Assembly (NCBI GenBank): GCA_022578605.1
Contig: MU394085.1
Location: 248,001-312,000 of the forward strand
Reading direction: 5' to 3'
Source: Camillea tinctor
Lineage: Eukaryota; Ascomycota; Sordariomycetes; Xylariales; Xylariaceae
DNA length: 64,000 bases
Part shown: positions 31,388 through 42,241 of the stretch, one piece after another
Layout of the letters: each line of letters begins with the position of its first letter
How positions within the stretch are numbered: position 1 is the first letter of the stretch
The notes under the pieces: generated by a model
Seen by the model: the letters and a program-made list of their open reading frames with translations, nothing else
What the model was told of the DNA's origin: nothing
Databases searched by the model: none
Program-made: the position numbers and the translations under genes

Positions 31388-33185
31388 ATGGGTGTCAAAA
31401 CTCGTCGATCGAAAAAGTCGCCAGACCGAGACGATTTGTCTGTCTCTACCCACGGGCTGGCCAACGGCCATAAGAGCAACGATATGAACAATACCGAACT
31501 GAGGCGGAAGTTTCCCACCTCTCACGATTCAAGCCAAGTTACTGCCAACATGATATCGCGAGAATCCTTTTCCCTCGATGACGAGGTTCCGAAGACCCCC
31601 GCCATGAACAACCACGGGTTCTGGGAACTCCCTAGGCAGGACCAGCGGAACTTTATGCTGCTCGTGCTGCTATATTTCCTCCAGGGTGTCCCCATGGGCT
31701 TAGCGAGTGGTTCCGTCCCCTTTCTTCTAAAAGAACATTTGTCTTTTGGTGAAATCGGCGTTTTCAGTCTAGCTTCCTATCCCTATTCGCTCAAGTTATT
31801 CTGGAGTCCTATAGTAGACGCGGTCTGGAGCCCTAAGGTTGGACGGAGAAAGAGTTGGATTCTCCCTATTCAGCTTATGTCTGGTTTTGGTATGCTATGG
31901 TTAGGCTCCATGATTGAGGATTTGATGCTCACCACGGGTAAACCTGGTGGCCCATCTGTATGGAGCTTTACCGGCTGGTGGTTTTTCCTTGTCTTCATGT
32001 GTGCTACGCAAGATATCGCAGTTGACGGATGGGCACTAACCTTGCTCACCCCTGGCAATGTTTCGTATGCCTCGACCGCACAAACCGTCGGCCTCACAGC
32101 CGGCCAATTCTTATCCTACACTGTCTTTCTAGCTTTCAATTCCAAAGATTTCGCCAACAAATACTTCCGCTCTACCCCCTCGGAGGACGGACTTATGAGC
32201 CTTGGTGGTTATTTAACCTTCTGGGGCTGGGCCTATATTGCCATTACCATCGGTCTTGCACTCCTGAAAAAGGAGGAAAAGACACAGAATGAAGATGGCA
32301 TTTGGGATGTTTACAAAATCATGTGGCAGGTCCTCAAACTGCGAAACATTCAGACAATCATCATTGTCCATCTGATCTCCAAGATTGGGTTTCAGGCTAA
32401 CGACGGGGTTACAAACCTCAAACTGCTGGAAAAGGGATTTGGCAAAGAGAATATGGCACTTACTGTGTTAATCGATTTTCCATTCGAGATTGGCCTGGGC
32501 TACTACGCCGGTAAGTGGTCTCAGGAATACACGCCCATGCGTCTCTGGTGCTGGGGTTTCGTCGGTCGACTTGTCGCTGCGGTTGTCGCACAGTTTACCG
32601 TCAGTATCTTCCCAGCCGATGGCGTCCAACCTTGGTACTTGCTTCTAGTCATCGGCGAGCACGTTTTCTCAACCTTCACCCAAACCGTTATGTTTGTGGC
32701 GGTGTCAGCGTTCCACGCCCAGGTTGCCGATCCCGTAATTGGCGGTACCTACATGACCTTACTCGCAACGTAAGTAGAATACTTAGCCCCCTTTACTGAA
32801 GATAATTTCTTTTACTAATATGTTACGAAATAGGGTCTCCAATTTGGGTGGTACGTTCCCAAAGTACTTTGTTCTTCGATTAGTGGACTCTTTCACACAG
32901 GCTACATGTCATCCTGCGACTGAGAAGCTTGACTCCTCGGCGCTGAAGAGCCCACTAGTGACCGAAGCATTCTCGTGCGCGGTTCAGGCTGAACGAGAAC
33001 GTTGTGAGGGTGGTGGTGGTACGTGTGAGATCCTTCACGACGGCTTCTACATCGTAAACATCCTGTGCGTTATTGTAGGTGTCTTGACGTTCACGATGTA
33101 CATCCGAAAGAAGGTGCTTGTTCTCCAGAGTCTACCGTTGAGGGCATGGAGACTGGCTCCGACCGGCAACGGGAAGGGCAGATAA
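31388..33185 (+). CDS. Acetyl-CoA transporter (SLC33A1/AT-1 family)
   Basis: Imports acetyl-CoA into the ER lumen for acetylation of glycans and proteins (known for the animal orthologue). Exons 31388-32769 and 32834-33185 join AC|G in frame (577 residues). Seen: a polar N-terminus of about 85 residues, then the family hallmark LLVLLYFLQGVPMGLASGSVPFLL and the A-motif region FSLASYPYSLKLFWSPIVDA with VGRRKSWILP. ATQDIAVDGWALTLL, the family signature, follows. Further membrane helices run to a Cys-bearing luminal loop (ATCHPATEKL ... CEGGGGTC) before the last helix. The length matches fungal orthologues. The frame is open upstream but the first ATG is 31388. Confidence 0.93.
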
Positions 33186-35324
33186 TAGGATAAGGCTAGA
33201 TTCCCATGTATCCTTTAGAGAACTAATATAAAATTTAAATGAGATACTACACAGCTGATCACATATCAAATATTCTCTCATTACTGAGGTTAGTTGCAAT
33301 TCGCCACCTAGACTTATCGATTTTCATCTTCTGCTTGTCCATTTTGGAGACGTGAACAATCACACATCACGTGTAAGAATGCTATACCGAAATAATCCGT
33401 AGATCTAACCAATACCTTCTTTACAACACAGCTAGTGATTCATTTATTCTCCGGGGTAGTATCAACAGAGCAAACTATAAGGAGCTTTTATTTCGAGAGA
33501 CACATATAATCCTTTTCCGATATTCTACCATCGTCATCACAACCTCTACTGCAAGCAATTAAAACTCCGCACCACCATCCCATCGTGGCAGCCCATCTAA
33601 GAGGGCTCAATCTACTAGGTGTAGCAGCTCCCCGAGCAGTCGTAGCTATCCTTCCATGTAACTATACGCAAAAGAAAAACGAAAAGGGGAGTCAGTAATC
33701 AGTGCTAGGGGGTACCAAGGCATTTTCATTTTTTTCTCTCTCTCGATTTCTTTTCTGTCCTCCCCTTTTGTTTCCATGACGCCTGTCCTCTTCCCGGTAT
33801 GGGCAGCGGAGAGGAAAGGATATGGGGAGTAAGGAGAGCTTTCAAACCCGAACTCTGAATTTCCCTTCCTCTTCCTCTTCCCCCGTGAAAGAAACGCTGT
33901 GTAAAAACCACGATGTAGTAAGGGTTGAACAACAGCAAACGGCTAGAGTGCTGGAAATTCGATATTGTTATTGTTGGAATATGGGGTTACCACCCCACTC
34001 TACGGTACTACACTACTATCATATGTACACATATATCGGGCTTCCGCCCTCCTCTAGACTCTCTCCTGGACTAATACACTTTATCCTTTCCCTCACCTAT
34101 CATCTCACTCCAATAGTTATTAGGTACTACCTAGGTACTTAGATAAACACTCCAAGCCTCTTCAGGTTCGCGCCCGAGACGCCTGAGCTAGGGAGCCGGG
34201 AATTCGGAGGCTTGGGTAGGGGGGTGTTGTTCTTGGGTAGTAGGATAAAGGGGGAGGGGAATGGAAAGGGGGATAATAGCATTGAGGTGCTTGTGGGTAG
34301 GTTGAGAAGTGAATGTTTCATGGGATTGGATAGTTAGTTTGGGTATTGTTTGTCATGTAGCCAAGCGACAACTTCAGATAAGTAACATCGATTCACTTAT
34401 ACTTCTCCCCACTATCGCAATGTCGAATCGATCAAGATTTTGTCTGGTAACCTGTTTTACTAAAAGTGAACTACAGTGATTCTGTCAAGATATAAGTGAA
34501 TCTCTGTCGGGTTATTGATGGATTTGTGTAAACATTCCATCATTATGAGTCGTGATATGACTTCTACTTACTGATAATAACAATGATTTACATTAGAACT
34601 ATCAATTATGTAAATTGAACTTTGTCCTAGATGATTCTCTCTTAGCAAGTAGTTGACACTATAGACTTTGGGACCTGAAACATGCGAAGCACATACAATG
34701 CCAAGTACTGACAGATATATCATGCCATTATATATTGAGGCTGTATAATCGGTTCCCATGAGCAACCCAGCATATTATTTGAGAAGATTGTAGGAATTCG
34801 TATAGGAAGTTCCATAAACCTCTTCATAAGACCTCATTATGTGCTAATATTCCATAAGACTGGAAGAGAAGCTGTGAGATATCGTGGCTTTTTTTCTATT
34901 TTCTTTGTAGGACTTTGTATGCTATTTTGTATAATATTGTATGGGGTGCTGTGAGACTCTCTGGGATATCGGACGTTGTTCACAGTAATAAAATAAATAC
35001 TCTTATTGTAGATCGCCGGTGGACAAGTTCCTGTGCCTTCGTATGTAGACTACCAATCAGTTCTTTGTTACTCTACATTATCAAGAAAACAAACTACCCA
35101 ATCCATGTCCTCCTGTTCGCGCTGTACCACCATTGTCATCCGGAGCCGCTACGGCTAATACGCTCCATCTCCAATCTCCGTATACCCGTTCAACTTTTAA
35201 ACGAGACCCTATAAATCCTAGCGGAGAATTCGATCAAAGCGCCAATGATCCAGTCTAGCTATCTCCCAAAGCGAATACTTACTGCAAATATCAAAAGAAT
35301 CCGATCATAATCATCATCGTAATC
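33186..35324. other. Intergenic, no gene recognised
   Basis: 2.1 kb. Pyrimidine-rich patch near 33720-33770 and a TACCTAGGTACTTA motif at about 34128-34141. ORFs at 33822-34142 and 34915-35214 show no motif. Confidence 0.6.
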
Positions 35325-36170
35325 ATGGACCAGTACAAGAAATACAACGCCGCCATGGTGCAATCCTACTCCGCGCGCACGGCTTCGGAGCAGTCAGCTT
35401 ACATGCTCGCGCGCCTCAAACCCGGAATGCACGTCCTCGACGTCGGCTGCGGACCCGGCACCATCACCGCGGGCCTAGTACCGCCCGTGCTCCCGGGCGG
35501 CAGCGTGACGGGAGTCGACGTCAACGCGGACGCCGTGGCCACCGCACAAGAGATCGCACACTCGCGCGACGGAAGGGGAAAAGACACCACGACCACCGAC
35601 CTGCGGTTCGTCGTCGGCGACGTGCTGCACCTGCCCTTCGAGGACGCCACCTTCGACGTCGTGCACGCGCACCAGGTGCTGGTGCACATCCCGAGCGGGG
35701 ACGGGGCGCCCGGCCCGGTGCGCGCGCTGCGCGAGATGCGCCGCGTGTGCAAGCCCGGGGGCGTCGTGTGCTCGCGCGACGCCGAGTGGAGCAGCTGGGT
35801 GGTGTACCCGGCGCTGCCGGGGCTGCGCGAGTCGCGCGCCCTGATGGAGAAGCTGTCCTACCACCGGGGCACCGTGATCGCCGGGGGTCGGGACCGCGAG
35901 TTCGCGCGGCGGGCAGGGTTCCCGCCCGACAACATCTGGGCGTCGGCCGGGGTGGTGACGTACACGAACCCGGCGGCGCGGCAGTGGTGGGGGGACATGA
36001 TGGCAAAGCGGCTTGAGAACTCAGAGGCGCAGACACAGGGCGTGGAGCTGGGTCTGGTTTCGGAGGAGGAATTCAACACTATGGTGGCTGCGTGGAGGGC
36101 GTGGGCGCAGCACGAGGATGGGTTTTGTACTATAACGGACGGGATGATCATCTGTACTAAGGAGGAATAG
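35325..36170 (+). CDS. Class I SAM-dependent methyltransferase (UbiE/type 11)
   Basis: Single exon, 281 residues. Seen: motif I VLDVGCGPGT (37-46), the acidic strand-2 end GVDVNADAV that contacts the ribose of S-adenosylmethionine, motif II/post-II region LRFVVGDVLHLPFEDATFDVVHAHQVLVH, and LREMRRVCKPGGVV (post III). It is a complete Rossmann-type methyltransferase with the layout of UbiE-like small-molecule enzymes. The substrate-binding C-terminal half (GVVTYTNPAARQWWGDMMAKR) gives no substrate. It is very GC-rich between AT-rich flanks and stands alone, with no biosynthetic partner gene beside it. Confidence 0.88.
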   Translation: MDQYKKYNAAMVQSYSARTASEQSAYMLARLKPGMHVLDVGCGPGTITAGLVPPVLPGGSVTGVDVNADAVATAQEIAHSRDGRGKDTTTTDLRFVVGDVLHLPFEDATFDVVHAHQVLVHIPSGDGAPGPVRALREMRRVCKPGGVVCSRDAEWSSWVVYPALPGLRESRALMEKLSYHRGTVIAGGRDREFARRAGFPPDNIWASAGVVTYTNPAARQWWGDMMAKRLENSEAQTQGVELGLVSEEEFNTMVAAWRAWAQHEDGFCTITDGMIICTKEE

Positions 36171-36440
36171 GGCGAGAAAGAAGTGAACGCAGTAAATCGA
36201 TCTGAGGGTATAGGCTAAAGGGGGTTATCAAGATCATATATAACTGTTACATGATGAATATGAAAACATACTCAGGTACCAAAGGCACGAGATAGGGCAG
36301 TGAAGGTTACAAGAATTAGATTTGATCAGGCATTTAACAGAAATGATCCTGAGTAAAAGATACAAGAAATCATGAAAGAAAGAAAAAGAATTGGAATATG
36401 CATTTGAGAAAATAAATAGAAAGAAGAAAAAAAAGAAAAG

Positions 36441-36446
36441 AAAAAA
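36441..36446 (-). terminator. Pol III-type T-run after the tRNA-like sequence
   Basis: Six T on the minus strand, 13 nt beyond the tRNA-like 3' end, with further T-rich runs following, as expected of an RNA polymerase III terminator. Confidence 0.4.
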
Positions 36447-36459
36447 CAGTGTAAGTGAT

Positions 36460-36519
36460 CACCCTACCCCGGGCTCGAACCGAGAATCTTCGACTTTTCT
36501 AGGCGTGCTAGGAGGTCGA
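36460..36519 (-). tRNA. tRNA-like 3' half (possible tRNA-Arg CCT with intron; 5' half not found)
   Basis: On the minus strand, a T arm is clear: CTCGG-TTCGAGC-CCGGG (36484-36468) with the B-box GGTTCGAGCCC. It is followed by a 7-nt acceptor-like GTAGGGT plus G. Before it comes a 5-nt variable region (AGATT) and a 5-bp stem TCGAC (36519-36515) / GTCGA (36494-36490) closing a 20-nt loop that begins CTCCTAG. That loop would fit anticodon CCT (Arg) plus a ~13-nt intron. A T6 run follows downstream. However, no D arm or matching 5' acceptor strand (about ACCCTAC) sits directly upstream, so this is likely a truncated pseudo-tRNA. Confidence 0.35.
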
Positions 36520-38920
36520 CGAGTTAGCTGGGAAAGAGGTTAGTGGTTGTGTATGAGAAGGTAGGAAGGCAATACCATTGCCATGAAGTTACTACTTACC
36601 CTTTTCTCCAGTAGGGCTGATGGAAGAAGGGTCGCCTTATCTTGATATATTAGGGGAGTAGGTACATTCCATCGATGGAGGATCGGTGGCTACGATTGGC
36701 TGGCAAGGCAGGTGCCTTCCCTTCGGGATATCACCCACCAACTACGGATGACATCAATGAAGCAAACGCATGAGCACAGGGGGAAGGTACTTACCTACCT
36801 ATGGTTGTCGTATCTGAGAAGTGATGACTCAGGGAACAGGTGATAGAAGGTAGTTTCATATGGGAACTCGCATCTACCCGCATAAATGCATTTGATTCTA
36901 TTTAATTCTATTGGACCTTTGCTCAGACCGAGACCTTGTCGAAGCAGAAGTGGAAATGAACCAACCTAGAACTCAGTCTGTCACGCTATCTACTTTGCAA
37001 ACCGATGAGTCTGTAGATGCATAGGCGGTAACGCAGGTACCTATGTATCTACTTATCCCTCTATTGGTAAACTTGTACCTTCTAATATGTGCCTAAGGCA
37101 CCCGACTGCAAGCCATCTCACATGTATTGATACGACGTCAACCTGCACAATTAGAAGTGCCACTTACACTTATTTCAAGCCATACCTACATACCTACCGG
37201 GGTACATATGTATCTATATATATCGTATCTCAGGTAGTACGAATCACACGTGGCCAATCTAAGCTAAACGTTGTCGCTGGGATCTAAGCTCATTGGTCCA
37301 GAATAATGCCCGGGTCCTAAAAAAAGATGCAACTTCCCATTCCATGCAAACAGTCCAAGTATAGACTTTGACTAGTTCCAACCCAGCCCCCGAGTCGTTG
37401 TGATTGGATACGAGACACTGAAGTATCTTGCAAAGACACTATTAGTATTATTATCATTTTTGTTTTCAAAAAGGTCAGAACAGTTTTGAAATGAAAATGA
37501 GTTACAGAAAGGTTGAAGTGAGGCCACCATCAAACTTGTTGTTAATGGAGACGTTAAAGGTTTATGTAGTGACAGAAGTCGATAAAGAGAGAAAGTTAAG
37601 GAGAACGTGAGTGTTAAGTAATGACGAAGAAAACAATATAATTAAGAAATATCTTTAAGAGGGATATTACGAAAATTCAATCAAAAAATGGGAAGGGGAA
37701 GTAAAAAGAAAAAAACACTCAGCCGAGAATCGAAGACGCCCCGGCCTTATTATTGTATGACCTTGAAATCCAGTTAAGGAAAAAGGGGTAGCATCGGTGT
37801 TTTGATACTACACTAAATGTCAGGGGCGGAGTGCCAGACCATGAGACAATGTAATACGTACCTACTAGTAAATGAATAAAAATGTAGGTAGCTCGATAGG
37901 TAACGTTATGAAAGATAATTGTACTTCTCATCTCTTGCACAATAGGAAATATGGTGATTACCTAAGCTATGCCAAGCCCATCATGGCACTAGCTGCTAGT
38001 ACTGTAAACAAGTGAAAAGGGGGATGTTTGACGAAGATACATGCCTCTTTACCTATGTGTAATTCTTAATGAACTTAGATATCACCTACTTTAGATATGA
38101 CTGTTTTTCCGACATCTACCTGCTTTTATGAGACTTTCTTCATCATTTACATCTTATAGGGGAGGAGTCGCGTATATTAGAAGAGTTAATATACAACCTT
38201 ATGTAGGTATGCATTCATGTCTCATATATATCTCTAGAATATAGGAAACGAGATACCTTATAAATTCGAGGAATTATTTATTTTGATGTAGTTAGTCATA
38301 ATTTGCAACTGTATCATCTCTTGTCGTTTTTTCTTGACCGTATTTGATTTTAAGATAGATACGGATATTAGGGGTAGGCCTTAGAGGCTCCTTTCCCAGT
38401 AGCCAACCTGACTTGTAAGATTCACCACTTTTATATATTTAAGAAAAAACCACTGAAATAACAATTTTGATTGGGAATAAATGAATTATACATGATGAAA
38501 GATTGTTGCTACTTAGTAAGATAAATAGATATTAACTACGCGAGCGGAAGAATATCTCAATTGTGTCAAACAGGATGCTATTTACCCACAAGAGAATAAA
38601 ACCACTGAGTTCTGGTGAATATTCTATGTTCCCAAACAATAATACGATTTACAATACTATAAATAAACACTGGTATTTCTGGTCTTTGTCTCGAAGATCT
38701 CAGTAGTTCGCAGAACTATGGTATTGTTCCTCAAGCTTCAACCATACCTTCCTATAACAAGGCAGCTCCTCTCGGGTCCCCGACTTCCAACCTGCACAGA
38801 AAATAATAACAAAAAATCAAACCAATATCAGAATCCTAAAGTACATAGGTCTCCTCGATAATTACCAAGAAAAAAAAATCTGCACCCAACTCTGCGAGTT
38901 TACATTCATATCTACAAACC

Positions 38921-39682
38921 ATGGCGCCATCATCAATGCCTCGGCCATCGATCAACCACTCCTCCAAATCGCGTAAGTCCCACTCCTCCGGGCCGCAAGC
39001 GCTCTCGGACGAGACTTCCTGCGGGTGCCTTCCGAGTCTGGACCCGCTCCCGGGGCTCGTAGCGCGGCACCTGCAGCGGCCCCCGAGCGCCGTGCGCTGC
39101 ACCCGGTGCCAGACGCGCACCAACACGGGGATCGTGGAGCTGATCCACGCGGTGTCCAGCGCGGAGGGCACGACGCGGGTCGAGCTGCAGCACCTCGCGA
39201 TCGCCGTGTTCCGGGCGTACGGCGCGCGGCCCGAGGGCACGCCCGGGTCGCCGTGGATGAACGTGCTGTGCGAGCTGGAGTGGGCGCTCTACGCGCGGCG
39301 CGACGAGCAGCCCCTCGCGAACCTCATGGCCCGCCTCAAGCAGGCGAGAGGCTGGGGCTGGGAGTGGGCCGGCGACGCGGCGCGCGGGATCGCGTTCGCG
39401 GCGCTCGATGATTATGAGTGGAAGATTGCCCAGGGATACGTGCTGGACCCCCGGGATGATAGTAATCGTGCGAAGCTCCGGCCGGCGGGGCGGGGTATTG
39501 GGGAGCTGCAGCGCGAGGCGGCGCATACGGAGACCGCGGAGGAGGTGAGGGACCTGCTGCTTTTCCTACGGGAGCGCTGCAGCGAGGAGAATAACGCCGG
39601 GTCTTGGTCCCCTGGTAGACTGGATGCGCTGTTCAAGATGATTTGCCCGGATGAGAGTGAGGGTGGTGATAATGTTAAGTGA
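38921..39682 (+). CDS. Hypothetical protein with N-terminal CxC / CxxC cysteines
   Basis: Single exon, 253 residues, good start context (ACCATGG). I do not recognise the family. Seen: a Ser/Arg-rich N-terminus, then SCGCLPSLDPLP and VRCTRCQTRTNT (a possible zinc site), followed by a mostly helical, Trp-rich domain (WMNVLCELEWALYARR, ARGWGWEWAGDAARG) and a charged C-terminal helix with EEVRDLLLFLRERCSEE. The coding region is strongly GC-rich at codon third positions, unlike its flanks, which supports a true gene. No signal peptide or membrane segment. Probably intracellular; role unknown. Confidence 0.65.
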   Translation: MAPSSMPRPSINHSSKSRKSHSSGPQALSDETSCGCLPSLDPLPGLVARHLQRPPSAVRCTRCQTRTNTGIVELIHAVSSAEGTTRVELQHLAIAVFRAYGARPEGTPGSPWMNVLCELEWALYARRDEQPLANLMARLKQARGWGWEWAGDAARGIAFAALDDYEWKIAQGYVLDPRDDSNRAKLRPAGRGIGELQREAAHTETAEEVRDLLLFLRERCSEENNAGSWSPGRLDALFKMICPDESEGGDNVK

Positions 39683-40438
39683 ATTAAAGGGGGTTGTTTT
39701 AACAAGCATCGGGGAATGATGGATGTTTATGATGAAAATGAATAATAAGCATTGTTGCGCTCTCCCTTTTTACCCCTTTATTAATGCCTTAGTCATGAGA
39801 ATGATTTATTTAGCTTTTCTTTGTTTATAGTGAATCAACTTGATTCCACCGAACTATTTCGTTTTGTTACGTACTCTATACAATGAATAGTGCTTTCTTA
39901 AATGTAATCTGTCTTATAACCTCAACGCTTTTGAAGTCAGTCTTGAAAGATTCCAATATCAAGTCGACATGTAATATGGTACTGGTTAAGTAAATTGACG
40001 ATGAACCTCGCTCCACTATTTTCTCCATTCCATTTGATCACGATACTCTTACAAGCGAATAGAAGAAAGGCGATAACTTTAGTTAAACGCTATACAATTT
40101 CTTTTAATTCCACAATAGCATTGATATTGACCTTTATGAAAACATTGGTTGTCCCTTGAGCACTTTGTTCCTATCATTAAAGAACCGGATATTAAAGAAC
40201 CAAGTCTTCGATACCAGCTTTTGGTTTATACATAGTAGACACTTTACATCTTACTATCACTACCTACAGGGCTTGGCGGTAGCAGAGAGCGACTTACTGG
40301 TACTTTTATTCCCCCCTTTCCCATTTAACTACCACATTCCATTGCTGACCTAAATGCGGGTGCTGACTTTATTTATTGAGCTCGTGAAAAAGAACTGACT
40401 AACTGGTAGACCTTGACATACTAACTAAACACATCCCC
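39683..40438. other. Convergent intergenic region, no gene seen
   Basis: AT-rich 3' flanks of the two hypothetical genes on either side. The ORF at 40156-40353 has no motif. Confidence 0.65.
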
Positions 40439-41281
40439 TTATAAATCGTCCTCAACTTTGTTCTCAAGGCCAGCCCCCTTGGGACAAATCATGTGACTGC
40501 TTTGAACCTGATGATCCCAACATTTGTCCCAGGTCTCCCAATGTCTTCGATCCTGATCGCCAAGATAGCACGCATCGGACAAGCACTTAAAGGTCATCTC
40601 GCCTGCCCCCATCTCGTCCTCCCCGTTGAACGACTTCTTGCAAACCGGGCATGTTTTAGCGGCTGGCGCAGGTTTCTCGTTGCTCAGGAGAGTGTTTTCA
40701 TGTTCCGTCAATGCATCTTTGAAGGCTTGTTCAAAATGTGCATGCTCCATGGACAGCTCTAGTAGCGAGTACAGAGGTGCCAGCTGTTCCTCTGTGTTCT
40801 CGTCTAGACCTAGCCCTGCAAACACCGCGTCCTCGGCCTTGTCCATGATCAGGCTCCAGGCATTCTCTTCGGCAGCTTGGTGCGTACGGAAGTAGACAAT
40901 CATGAACAGGGTATCGGTGAGGACGTCTACAGTTAGAGACGTTCGTGTCTCGTTAACACCACGGACATCGTGCACCTTACTTCTTAGTGTCGCCGCCTCC
41001 GAAAACATGCATTGGACTTCGTATTTCAAGGCATCGAAGGTGCCAGTACAGAAGTGCTGCTGAAGTTGCAAGTGCACCTCCTCCGGGAGATGGAAAGCAA
41101 CATCATGATAGCCTTGGTATCTCATGGCGTCCTGCCAGGAGAGGCGTCTTTTGGTAAAAGGTACACTCTTAGCTTCGCGTTTAGCGTTACGAAACCCAAG
41201 ATCTTTACTGTGGTGTGTCCGATATGCTTTCTTACGTTTCTTACGAGGAAGGTGTCCACTGAGTGGTATGTCAGATGCCAT
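40439..41281 (-). CDS. Hypothetical protein with basic N-terminus and C-terminal Cys/His cluster
   Basis: Single exon, 280 residues; family not recognised. Seen: PRKKRKK (12-18), a strong nuclear-localisation-like patch, and further basic residues to about 46. A helical middle (about 60-200) follows. At the C-terminus, KTCPVCKKSFNGEDE supplies a CxxC, followed by FKCLSDAC, a HW-x-TW-x-KCWDHQ segment and HMICPKG: enough Cys/His for one zinc-binding unit of treble-clef type, though spacing fits no standard RING or C2H2 exactly. Possibly a nuclear protein. The ATG chosen is the only one ahead of the basic patch. Confidence 0.65.
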   Translation of the reverse strand: MASDIPLSGHLPRKKRKKAYRTHHSKDLGFRNAKREAKSVPFTKRRLSWQDAMRYQGYHDVAFHLPEEVHLQLQQHFCTGTFDALKYEVQCMFSEAATLRSKVHDVRGVNETRTSLTVDVLTDTLFMIVYFRTHQAAEENAWSLIMDKAEDAVFAGLGLDENTEEQLAPLYSLLELSMEHAHFEQAFKDALTEHENTLLSNEKPAPAAKTCPVCKKSFNGEDEMGAGEMTFKCLSDACYLGDQDRRHWETWDKCWDHQVQSSHMICPKGAGLENKVEDDL

Positions 41282-42241
41282 AGGATAGTCTTCTTCCGCC
41301 CAAGTACCCCCCTAAGGTCTCTAGAAGGATCGTTTCAACTAGATATACAAAAACGTAGGGAAAACGCTGATTAGGTGTCTTTGCGTATGACACGCGATGT
41401 CCAGCCTGATATCCAGGCCTACGCAGAAACAATGAAATAATGCCCTTGTTTTCGACGAGAATATATATCAAGGTCAGCAAACTTATGAGCCTCTCGCTGA
41501 CCATTCCAACAAACATACAACTATTTCTTAACTTCTAACTCATATGCGTCGGCATCAACACCTTACCTTATAATTATATCAAAAGCAGAATCTTTGTCCA
41601 CCGAAATAGTTTGTGCTGCTCTAGCTTATACCTCTTGATATTATGTACCATCCACTACACGAGCAATTTCCCCTCCCCGCCCACCAGTCAGAGGGAGAAA
41701 AAGTTTAGGTAGCTTGTATTTCAAATAATTCTCCTTTAACCTAGAGAAAAAAAAGGAGAAACAAATAGGGGTCACGCGAAGACCACATACATACGCCATA
41801 CACCATACCTTATGCCTAATACACGACAATTTGATACAAGGAGATGCTTCAGAATATACTTTTATTGACTCCTATATTTTTTTCTCGCTGGTATCCACAG
41901 CATAACAATGACGCTACCACCCAGATAGTCTCAACTAGGATGACTTGTGCTTGTGTTTATATGCTACGATGTACACAGAATGCCTTAACCCACCCACCCA
42001 CCCACCTACCCAGCCCAGCCTCCTTTTCAGATATGTAGCTAGGTAGATGGGCTAGGTAAACAAGTACTTGACTTCCTCAAAAGGAGAGAGAGAGAGAGAA
42101 AAAAAAAAGCAGGGTTCCACCTCGTCACCCCTTAAATAAGCCCCTAGGAAACCCTAAGAACGGAATGATTTTAAGCCCCCGCCCCCTTTTCAAAATAAGG
42201 CAAAAACTATTTTCATTTTTATCACCCCATCCCTACCTTTC
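41282..42241. other. Intergenic, no gene recognised
   Basis: Contains a (CCCA)n-like run at about 41992-42013 and (GA)n/(A)n tracts at 42084-42108. Short ORFs without motifs. Confidence 0.65.

Larger units (their letters stand above)
36171..38920. other. Intergenic, AT-rich, containing a tRNA-like remnant
   Basis: 2.75 kb with no supported protein gene. It contains the tRNA-like sequence at 36460-36519 with its T-run, a purine-rich stretch at 36360-36450, and short motif-free ORFs (37087-37287, 37719-37940). Confidence 0.6.

Noticed and set aside
21382..39682. A biosynthetic gene cluster joining the dioxygenase, hydrolase and methyltransferase
   Set aside because: They are 7-14 kb apart, interleaved with housekeeping genes (CCDC97, CENP-O, acetyl-CoA transporter), and no backbone synthase or cluster regulator is present.
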